A stretch of DNA of 64,000 nt from Eriocheir sinensis (taxonomy: Eukaryota; Arthropoda; Malacostraca; Decapoda; Varunidae), in contig NW_026111761.1 in NCBI RefSeq assembly GCF_024679095.1, positions 97,001-161,000 on the forward strand, given 5' to 3'. Below the pieces are notes generated by a model. It did no database searches. It saw nothing but the letters and a program-made list of their open reading frames with translations, and was not told the DNA's origin. Position 1 is the first letter of the stretch. Each line of letters starts with the position of its first letter. Below are positions 54,771-64,000 of this stretch, piece after piece. The translations under genes and the position numbers were made by a program.

Positions 54771-54811
54771 TTGCCTAAATCAAATCCCAACTTGGTGTAT
54801 ATACTTTTTTT

Positions 54812-55073
54812 TTTTTACAGCAGAGGAGACAGTGCAAGGGCGTAAAAAAAAAATAATGAAAAAGCCCCACACTTACTGCTCCAAACTTTACCGGTCTTCT
54901 GCATTGTTTTGCCATAGTTGTCTCGGCATAGCATTGTTTTGTTGCTTCAGACCCACTCACTACACTCCCATGACCTCTCTCCTGTCCTCTTGTTCTGTTT
55001 TCATTATGTTCAGAGCAGCGTTATTTTTGTTCTTTTTGTCTATCGCCGTTGAGCTGCCTCCCTTGCTGTAAAA
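54812..55073. mobile_element. Two opposed Jockey-like 3' ends
   Basis: 54812-54890 is a minus-strand 3' end (TTTACAGCAGAGGAGACAGTGC and AAAAAGCCCC). 55020-55073 is a plus-strand 3' end (GAGCTGCCTCCCTTGCTGTAAA). They point away from each other, about 130 bp apart. Confidence 0.6.
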
Positions 55074-55760
55074 ATACATACACTGATAACGTAACGTGTT
55101 GATGATTGTAAGGTTGTTTTGCTCTTTCTCTCCTTTCCTTCTCATATATATATAAATGTGTGTGAAACAGAAACGGCGGATGGCAGGGAGTCGTCCGTGT
55201 TTCATCAAGTAATTTATTTATTAATGATTGTGATGTTGATTTCTTTCTTTCCTTTCCTTCTCAGATAATAGTGTGTGAAACTCATGACAGGAAGTCGTGT
55301 GTGTGTCAAGGTTTCGAGAAGCCGTCGCCAGCACTAAAAGGTAAGGAAGGAGCCACTGCAATATCTAGTAATGTTTTTTTTACTTTTTTTCCTCCATTTC
55401 TCTTCTCTATTCTCTATCACTAACGGCCCATTCTCGTGTTCCCTCTCACTCGCGATTATATTCCTGAAAGCCGATAACTTATTTTTATATTTGAACGAGT
55501 ATTCGGTTTGTGTTTATTATTTTCTTTCATATTTATTCTCTGTAGTTTATCAATAATGGCCGGCTTCTCTTTTTTTCCCTGCTCTTTCGTGATTTTATTC
55601 CTGAAAGCCAATCTCATTATTTTTTAAACGTATATTTGACCGCGTGAGTTTATTTTCTCGTCGTCGTCGTTGTTTTTTTTCGTGTTTTTTCTTGCTAATG
55701 GTCAGATTTCGTTTCTCTTGCCTCGTGTTTCTGCTGTTATTTTCTTGTATTTCTTTGTGT
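55074..55760. repeat. Diverged tandem duplications, unit about 125 bp
   Basis: TGATGATTGTAAGG...TTCCTTCTCA...GTGTGAAAC...GGGAGTCGTCCGTG (55100-55200) is repeated as TGATTGTGATG...CTTCTCAG...GTGTGAAAC...GGAAGTCGTGTGTG (55224-55305). A second pair, GCGATTATATTCCTGAAAGCC (55452) and GTGATTTTATTCCTGAAAGCC (55591), recurs about 140 bp apart. Confidence 0.6.
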
Positions 55761-55762
55761 CT

Positions 55763-55772
55763 GTGTGTGTGA

Positions 55773-55856
<84 letters not shown>
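55763..55856. repeat. (GT)n microsatellite
   Basis: GT array with GAG and GCGCGC interruptions. Confidence 0.9.
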
Positions 55857-55859
<3 letters not shown>

Positions 55860-56063
55860 TCATGTTTCTTTTTTTTTACTTTTGCTTTAATGGCGCTTTC
55901 CTTTCCGTGATATTAGACCTGGCTTTCTTCTTATTAAATGATCTTCTGATACTCTTTATTTCCACATTGTGTTCTGCCATGGCTAGTTTTCGTTATCATT
56001 AGTTGTCTCAAAACTCGCTCGGTTGCCAGTAATTTCAGTTCCTTTTCTCATTCTTCCACACAT

Positions 56064-58585
56064 TTTCTCCGGGCAATCACTCGATGACGACCTTGAAATG
56101 TACAGCGTCTTAAGGCAGTCACTTAATAACAACGACTCACTGATATTAGGAGACTTTAACCTCCCCCATATCGACTGGGCGACACTGTCAGTACTGAAGG
56201 CAGTCACATGAATGATCAATTTCTAGAAGAGAAATTATCTAAATATAAATAGGTTTTCTGAGCCAACTCGACAAAATAATATACTCGACCTTGTTGTAAC
56301 GACCCAAGATAACCTTGTCAGTAGTGTCACGGTAGGAGAACACACCTCTGATTCTTGCGATCGTAAATTAGTGCGCGTCGACATTAAAACTCAAATATCG
56401 AGCTGAAAATAAGTAAGGTGCCCAATTTCGAAGCTAACTTTGAAATCCGACAAAAACTAGCAGAAATGCAACTATCAGTGACGGCAACGTAGAGGCCTAA
56501 CAAGCGCTTAAAATCCTTACTCACTCGGCAGAATTTTGTTCGTCCCCTTGTGCGAAGCGAATTAACACTAATATAATACTACCGTGGTTTAATGGCAGAT
56601 TAAACAATCAGTCAATGAGAAGAAAATTGTTTTACAGGTTAAAAAAGAAAGAACAACACGCCCGAAAACATTAGACTTTATAATTATGCCGGGCGACGAG
56701 TAAAAAGACTAGTGGGTCAGGCAAGCGTGAATTACAGAAAGAAAATATTACGTAACTGTAAAAATAATCAAAATCTTTCTTCAGTTACATAAACAACAGA
56801 AAAGGCGATCAAAAGTGGTATTGGACGGCACAACAAACAGCGGTGCACTAGTGACTGACGTATTAGCATACATTACCAAACCTCTTAACAATTACTTTTC
56901 CTCGGTGTTTAATACTAACAGTCCTCTCGCTACCACCAACACCAGTACTATTAAATCTCGAGCATGCATTGCCCTAATTTGGAGTAACAACCGATGAAGT
57001 CCTTAAGCTCTCCATTCATGAAACAAATAAAGTCCTGGACCTGACAAGAGTATCCAACTCTGCTAGAAGAAACAAAGAGCGAAATACTCTCCTCCTCACA
57101 ACCGTATTCAATATGTCCTTTTTTGGAAGCAAAGGCATCATCCCTTCAAAGATTGGAAAAAGGCTAACGTGACACTCCGATTTTCGAAAGGAGACTAAAA
57201 AGTAACAGATGAGAGCACAGGCCCATTAGTCTAACTTCCGGTTGTGGGTATTAACTTCTTGAGGGCATAATTAGAGACAAAATTGTGAGTTACATCAGCC
57301 ACTCATTGATTGAGGAGGACTCACAACATGAAACTCGAAACAAAGATCGTGCCTATCAAAATATTAACCTTTATGACGACCTCTTCACTGTTTTATGGCG
57401 TAGCAAATCACTGGACGTAGTCTATACGATTTCAAGAGGCGTTTGATAAGGTCCCGCATCATAAATTGCCTACAAATTAAAGCAAATAGGTATTGACGGT
57501 CCAAATGGTAATGGATCGCGAATTGGTTGAGCAACAGACAACAAAGGATGATTGACGGATTTAACTCAAGTGGGCGCCTGTACTGATGGCGTCCTCAGGG
57601 CTCAGTCATGGCCCAGTGCTCTTCATTGTTACATCTGTGACGTGGATGTTGGACTCAATAACCGCATTAGTAAATTTGCAGGACGACTTTAAGATTGGTA
57701 ACTCGGTTCTCACTGACGAAGACAGGCAAAGAAGCCTCCAAAGGGTTGCACAAAATTTCAACTTGGTCGGATGAATGGGAGATGCCCTTTGCGTGAACAA
57801 GGTGCCAGGTCCTTCAGAAAAGTTGGAACGAGGGGCAGAAGTTCGAATACGAAATGCGCGGCGTTAAACTCAAAAGCGTTCAATGCATCCAAAGACTTGA
57901 GGGGTCAGAAATCGTCAAACCTCAAATTCTCACAGCAATGCATCGATGCAACAAATAAAACGAACAACAAATGTTGGGCTTCATTAAAAAGAAACTTTGT
58001 ATTCAAGAATAAAGATCTGTCTCGCTCTACAACAGTTGGTCAGACCCACTTGGAATATGCGGTGGTTTTGGTCTCCCACCGTAGGGATATTGCTTCTGGG
58101 GTAGAGAAGGTGTTCGGCGATCGGGCTTGGCAAAAATGATCCCTTCCTTGCAACAAATCCTACGAAAGGCTTTCACCATAACATGTTCTCTCTTGGCTTG
58201 TCCTTACTCGAGGAAAAACTGATCGAATGTTTAAAATACTTAATGGTTTCTGAATGTAGACAGATCAACATTGTTTATGATCATTGTTGCTTTGCGCGGG
58301 AACATTGGCGTAAAACTCCAGATGTGAACAAATAATTCAGACTACCAAATTTTTCTTCACCAACGTTGTGAGTGCGAGAATGGAATAAGTTTCCACCATC
58401 AGTGGTCTAGTGTAACATAGACTCAACTAAAATAAGCTCGACCGTCACTTCAGCTTCAACAATATCAACTAGAGTAGAAATGCAACGTTTTTTGAGTCTT
58501 CTGATTGATAATAAAATCACTTAGGTTGGACAGACCACCAAGTCCTGGACCATGGGGTCTGTGGTCTGATTTTTTCTATAAATCA
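56064..58585 (+). pseudogene. CR1/L2-like LINE, copy C, dense in small indels
   Basis: Same family as copies A and B, in the opposite orientation. It begins at GQSLDDDLE, passes SLILGDFNLPHIDWATLS, EPTRQNNILDLVVTTQD and the reverse-transcriptase motifs, and ends with the shared 3'UTR (GGTCTGTGGTCTGATTTT) directly at (CT)n. Single-base gains and losses change the frame every few dozen codons, far more often than in A or B. Either the copy is older or this stretch was poorly base-called, being next to an assembly gap. Confidence 0.85.
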
Positions 58586-59018
<433 letters not shown>

Positions 59019-59047
59019 AAACACACACACACACACACACACACACA

Positions 59048-59060
59048 NNNNNNNNNNNNN
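59048..59060. other. Assembly gap (13 N)
   Basis: Thirteen undetermined bases inside simple sequence between LINE copies C and D. Confidence 1.
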
Positions 59061-60420
59061 AAGTGATTGCCCCGGAGGCCTGTAAGTGACAGATATATTT
59101 AAATTGACTTTTGCAATGTTTACTCGCACGCACAAATGTTCAACGTTACTGTTTCTTGGTGTTTTGTCAGTAGGTTGCAAGTAGCTTTTGACAAAAGGCG
59201 ACACCACCCCATATACGGTTTACACGATCATTGTTGAAGAATCTGTAGCCATCTATGTTATATTCGGAACTTAAATCAATATTAGTGGTGTCGATAAATG
59301 TTTCGGTTATAGCAATTACGTCAAAGTTTTCTGTCAGAGCAAGACATCGCAGTTCATCAAATTTGTTTCTTAGGGCTACGCGCATTGAAACTAAGGACTC
59401 TTAGGTTATCTTGAAGCTTGGTAATAGAGGTACTGGAGGGTTCAATGTTACGAGTCTGTTGCGGTGTGAGGTGTCTATTTACACGGGCGGGATGGAAGGA
59501 CGTGGCTGAGAGTCGTTTTTTGTTGTTAGGGCGTTAAGTACGGCCTTGTTGAGGATCCTTCCAAATCTGGCTGCCGTGATGGTGGTCAGGTGTATGCCGT
59601 CGCTTTGAAAAGTCTACTCTGGCCGTAGAAATCGTTCAGGCGTTAAAGAATTCGACGTCAAGCTCTCCGCAGAGAGTCTGCAGGCAGTTGTTGAGGCTGA
59701 AGGCCTTACTGTAGAAGTCGCCCTCATCCCATGTCCGTGGTAGAATTCCTGAAATCAAAATATTAGGATTTAGTCTTATACTGCTGGATGAGCCTACGGT
59801 ACTTGTCCAGCAGTTCCTCAGACCGGTCGTGGTGACGTCGTTTGTACCTGTGTGGAGAACAAAGAGTGAGTCATTAGAGGCCTCAGCGGAGACCTCGTCC
59901 AGGGCAGCTGTGATGTCGTCAACACCAGCTCCAGGATAACAGTAGTTACGCCTACGACGGGGGACTCTGCCACAGAATTCAACCACCTGATGGCGAATCA
60001 TAGAGTCACCGACCAAGAAGGTGCTCTGTTCCTCGTCCTCCTCCTCAAGTATGGCAAATCTGTTGTAGCAATGAGTAGGATAAATGGCTCTAGGGGCGGG
60101 TCTGGCTCCTCCTCTCACGGGGTGGAAGCATTCAGCGTCAGCTCTACTGGTTCCTGTGACGGCCTTCTTCGGAAGGTGGCTGGGCATCGAGTGCAGGTGA
60201 GGAGGGTGATGAGGCGTCAATTGCAGGAGGGGCGACGATGTTGGCCTGGATAAACTCTGCAAGGTATCAACAGTACTTGTTAGTTCAGTGATCTTCTTCT
60301 CGCCAGCCGTCAGCCTTTCGTCCTGTTGAAGGAGTCTCGTTTCCATCTGCTGAGTCAACAGGCAGATCTTGCAGACGGTCGATCGTCCTGAGAAGAAATG
60401 ACCAGAGAAGTTTCCTGTGC
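59061..60420 (-). pseudogene. CR1/L2-like LINE, copy D: ORF1 with esterase domain and endonuclease start
   Basis: The 240-codon frame 60358-59636 begins with a coiled-coil-like MTQQMETRLLQQDERLTAGEKK. It then has SGNH/GDSL esterase blocks: FLVGDSMIRHQ (nucleophile Ser), YPGAGVDD, LHTGTNDV and, past a stop, DGIHLT. A CKICL pair upstream of the first Met hints at a zinc finger. After further frame changes the endonuclease begins (VLSFNARS, VIAITETFID) and stops at YRPPGQSL at the gap. An esterase in ORF1 is known from CR1-clade elements; its role is unproven. This copy supplies the 5' part lacking in A and C. Confidence 0.88.
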
Positions 60421-60532
60421 AAGTCTAAAATTTCTTTAGCTCCATATTTGTAATGATGAGGTATCTATATTTGCTTTGCTTTTTTCTTTTTTCGTAGGGC
60501 AGAGGGACGCGTGCGTGAATAAGCGAGAATAA

Positions 60533-60591
<59 letters not shown>

Positions 60592-61381
60592 GAAGGCGTA
60601 GGAGGGAGATGGGGATGGAGGAAGAAGAGGGCTAGGAAAGGGGGGGAGAGAGAGGGTGGGAACGAGATAGGGAGTGAGGAAGGAGAGACAGAGAGGGGCA
60701 GAGTGGGGGTAGTAATGAGAGAGAGAGAGAGGGGGGGGGGCAATGGAGAGGGGAGGCGAGAGAAGAGGAGGAGCGAAACGCGAGAGGGAGGGAGGGAGGA
60801 TTACTGGTCTCTGGGGACTAATCTGGTCAAGTCAGGTGTCAGGTGAGTCTGAACACCTGCGTAGGAAGCGGCGTCAGTGGGAATCTGGAAATATATAAAG
60901 AATGTGGCGGAAAGAGGTAACACTGTGTTTGTGTATAGGTGTATATATGTTTTACAGGGCGCTACTGCGAGAGGGTAGATACAGGCGGAGAGAGGTAGTA
61001 AAATAAGGCAACATAATCCTGTCCAGGCTAGCACGTGGTCGCACAGCAAACAGCACACCTCTGCAGGCAGCTAACTCAGTTGACAATAAGCAGTACGCAG
61101 CACGACGCGAAATAGCACCCGGCACACAGCACAGCCAGATCTACAGTACAGTTCTGTACAGCACACGAGGGTGGAATCGCAAGCGAGAGAGGTCACGGAA
61201 GTGGGAGCGCGTGCGGTTTGACCTCTCGGGGTGAGAGAGAGAGAGAGAGAGAGAGAGATACAAACTTTTCATATTTACGTTAATGGGCTGACTTTTCTTC
61301 CCTCAACTCTAACTCAAACAAAACAGTGAAGCCTCCCTTAAACAAGTTACCTCCTCCTCCTCCTCCTCCTCCATCTCTCAG

Positions 61382-61415
<34 letters not shown>
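60421..61415. other. Purine-rich spacer with (GA)n
   Basis: (GA)n at 60535-60588, GGGAG-rich to 60800, (GA) at 61228-61258, (TCC) at 61351-61371 and (CA) at 61383-61412. No gene recognised. Confidence 0.55.
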
Positions 61416-61968
61416 CAGGGATGGAGTATTCGTATTCGGTATTCGTATTCGAATACATTTTAATACCTACTGTATTTTGGTTTATTCGTAATCGAATAAA
61501 TATTGATAGAAATCAGTCGTATTGGAAAACAAGGGGAAAGTATTCGTATTCTGCGAATAATCTGACGAATACTTCAAAATTTATAATCATAAATATCAGC
61601 CGCTGTTCCTTACAACTCCTCCAGCGGACGTGTAATCGTCGTGTACAGTACAGGGCTCGCAGACTGTGGCAGCGCTCTCAGCTGCTGCCCCTTGCCAGTG
61701 TGGACGCTGTATTTATGTGTTCAGGAGCTCATTTTACTGTTGCATAACTTCAGAACAGTTCTGCACAAAGTTAAGTTACGCCGATAAGGTATTTTTCAAT
61801 GAAATGTATTCCTTAAAGTATTCATCAATACGTTCAAGAAGTAATTATAGCTATTCGTAATTATATTCGAATTAAAACCATTTCAATGTATTCGAATTCG
61901 TATTCGTATTCGAAGGAATTTGAAGCACTCGTATTCGAATACACAACTCTTGTATTCACTCCATCCCT

Positions 61969-61969
<1 letters not shown>
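61416..61969. mobile_element. hAT-type MITE built from GTATTCG words
   Basis: Ends CAGGGATGGAGT and ACTCCATCCCTG are inverted. The flanks ACACATAC and ACACACAC agree at seven of eight positions within a CA repeat. Both subterminal regions consist of GTATTCGTATTCGAATAC words. The interior is unique and non-coding. Confidence 0.78.
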
Positions 61970-62025
<56 letters not shown>

Positions 62026-62105
62026 GCATAAATTCTTCCATAAATCTGTTAAAAAGTTAAAATTATGAACGAAAATTAAAATATAGTGTCTTATGGAGAG
62101 AGAGG

Positions 62106-62182
<77 letters not shown>

Positions 62183-62240
62183 GGAGTTGAAATAGAATCA
62201 AACAACAGGGAGAGGATCAAAATGAAAAAAAAATAGAGAA
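61970..62240. repeat. (CA)n and (GA)n microsatellites
   Basis: CA at 61970-62022 and GA at 62100-62178. Confidence 0.9.
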
Positions 62241-62244
62241 TACA

Positions 62245-63510
62245 GTGTCAGCCATAACATTCTACTTAGAAAATGTAACAAATTAGGAATCGATATATTA
62301 TGGTTTAAAGATTATTTGTGTAACAGGACTCAGTCTGCGAATTGGAGGAAATTTGTCCTCTACACTAGAAGTATCTTTTGGAGTCCCACAAGGATCTATT
62401 CTCGGCCCTTTGCTATTTAACGTTTACGTAAATGACCTGTCATAAGAAATTAAAGAATGTTTTATTATACAATATGCTGACGACACACAATTCATTCATA
62501 CTGGAAATACTGAAAATCTACCTGAATTAATTCTTAGTACAGAATAGACGTTAGAAAAAAATTAAAATTATTTTAACAGGAACGGTCTCTTGCTGAACTC
62601 CAAAAAGACTCAATGAATATTTCTAGGCACAAGAGCTCTGATATCACGAATATCGGATAACACCACAATTAAAGTAGGGGGTGCCTTAGTTAAACCTTGC
62701 CAAAATGTCAAAAACTTGGGGCTACATTTCGACAGTAACATGTTGTTTGATATGCACGTGACAGAAATTGGTAAAAAAGTATCTGGCATGCTTATGTACA
62801 TCAATCGTTTTCAAGACTTGCTCAGCAGAGAAGCCAGGCTAATAGTGGTTCAGACACTTGCTTTAAGTCACCTTAACTATGGGATAACTGTTTGGGGCAC
62901 CACAAATATCACACAGCTGAATAGGGTTCAGAAGCTACAGAATTTTGCTGCAAAAGTGGTTACTGAGGGAGCCAAGTTTGATCATGTTAGCCCACTCTTA
63001 AAGGAACTTCAATTGCCAAATATTGAGCAGAAGTGCATTTTTGAACAGTGCATCATAGTATTCAAAGCACTAAAGAATCATTTTCCTGAATGGCTATTCT
63101 CCTCTCCACAAGTAGGACAAATAGTTGACACAAACACAAGACAACAAAATCTCCTCTATGTACCAAAAACACATACTGACATCGGGTCCCGATCTATCAC
63201 AGTCAGAGGGCCAAAACTATGGAATAACCTACCCACAAAAGTAGAGAATTGTCGCAGTCTGCATACCTGTAAGGCCAATCTGAAGAAACACCTCTCTCAA
63301 GATAGCACAGGAAACTAATTATACTGATTACTCTTATTACATTTTATCATATAATGTTTTGCATGATGTCCTAGATATTAATTAGTCCACACTTTATTTT
63401 TAGCAGCAATTATATTCTAGTTATATATTAAGGATTATGTGTAAATTTGATCGTACCATATACCGTGTTCAATAGTTTTAAGCCAGTAAAGAATAACCAT
63501 TGTATAAATG
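62245..63510 (+). pseudogene. CR1/L2-like LINE of a further family, 3' half
   Basis: Reads CNKLGIDILWFKDYL, FGVPQGSILGPLLFNVYVNDLS, the catalytic YADDTQF box near 62473, then a 200-codon frame 62716-63318 with HLNYGITVWG, IEQKCIFEQCIIVFKALK and GPKLWNNLPTKVENCRSL before a TAA. Stops near 62442 and 62546 and two frame changes inactivate the earlier part. The 3'UTR of about 190 bases ends at ATAAATGGAA and runs into (CT)n, like copies A-C although the proteins are clearly different. Confidence 0.88.

Positions 63511-63511
<1 letters not shown>

Positions 63512-63573
<62 letters not shown>
63512..63573 (+). repeat. (CT)n tail of the preceding LINE
   Basis: Pure CT array starting immediately after the 3'UTR. 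Confidence 0.9.
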
Positions 63574-63579
<6 letters not shown>

Positions 63580-64000
63580 CCCCCCCCCGAATAGCACGCC
63601 CTAGGTTCTAGGAAGACACAAATGCTCCCTCACGAAGATTTGCTGCCCAGAACACACGAGGGAATCTGAAAGCCAGAATGAGGAGAAAAGAAAAGAAAAG
63701 TAAGAAGAGGAGCAGGTCAAGAAAAGTGAACTAGCAGGAGAAAAGAGACGAAAAAAATGGAAACATGGATGCTGATGATGAGGAGGAGGAGGAGGAGGAG
63801 TGGTGGATAAAGGTAAGTGAAAGAAAATGGAAATAATGCAAAACCAGAAGGGAAAGAAGGTAAGTAATGAAACGATAAGAGTTTGAGGTGTCGTGGGTTG
63901 AAAGCAAGAGGTGGAGGAGGAGGAAGAAGGTTGAAAGGTAAGAGGAAGTGGAAGAGGATACGAGAGGAAGAAGATTATGGTTACAGAGGAACAAGAACTG
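63574..64000. other. Purine-rich end of window
   Basis: AGG/GAA-rich sequence. The minus-strand Ser/Leu-rich open frame is a composition effect. Confidence 0.5.

Overview
This is eukaryotic nuclear DNA, most likely from an arthropod and plausibly a decapod crustacean. It has spliceosomal introns inside its transposon genes, very dense and long microsatellites ((GA)n, (TA)n, (CA)n, (TCC)n), several CR1/L2/Jockey-type LINE families, tRNA-derived SINEs, and DNA transposons of the PIF/Harbinger, hAT, mariner and piggyBac types. The organism call is an inference from repeat content; no diagnostic host gene was seen. Only one convincing host-type protein gene is present: a single-exon J-domain (DnaJ-family) protein at 1756-2430. 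Nearly everything else is mobile DNA or its remains.

Layout. 1-6.5 kb: LINE 3' ends, two SINE families, the DnaJ gene, and a nine-unit minisatellite of about 105 bp. 6.7-9.5 kb: a decayed unrecognised protein gene interrupted by a 14-unit minisatellite. 9.6-24.3 kb: two near-identical minus-strand copies (A and B) of a LINE family with an esterase-type ORF1 (seen best in copy D) whose 3' ends run into (CT)n. Copy B is interrupted twice, by a 477-bp MITE with a TAT target duplication and by a complete 7.5-kb PIF/Harbinger transposon with a CTG duplication. The Harbinger carries a full-length two-exon DDE transposase and a convergent three-exon Myb/SANT-like gene, and its introns hold mariner, piggyBac-type, hAT-type, foldback and LINE insertions. 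24.3-31.5 kb: another LINE and two minus-strand copies (F, G) of a Jockey-like family. 31.5-38.2 kb: mostly non-coding, with two large inverted-repeat elements, a full SINE and hAT MITEs. 38.2-42.7 kb: a degraded hAT transposon with recognisable termini and 8-bp duplication. 43-47.1 kb: Jockey-like copy H. 48-53.2 kb: SINEs, a GC-rich LINE C-terminus of restriction-like endonuclease type, a 325-bp compound microsatellite and another LINE 3' end. 53.8-60.4 kb: Jockey-like 3' fragments, indel-ridden copy C, a 13-N gap, and copy D with the esterase ORF1. 60.4-64 kb: a hAT MITE built from repeated words and the 3' half of one more LINE.

How the parts fit. Many elements are nested, so relative insertion ages can be read off. 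Several unrelated LINE copies end directly at microsatellites, suggesting that retrotransposon 3' tails seed much of the simple repeat in this genome. The Harbinger is the only element here whose transposase looks uninterrupted.
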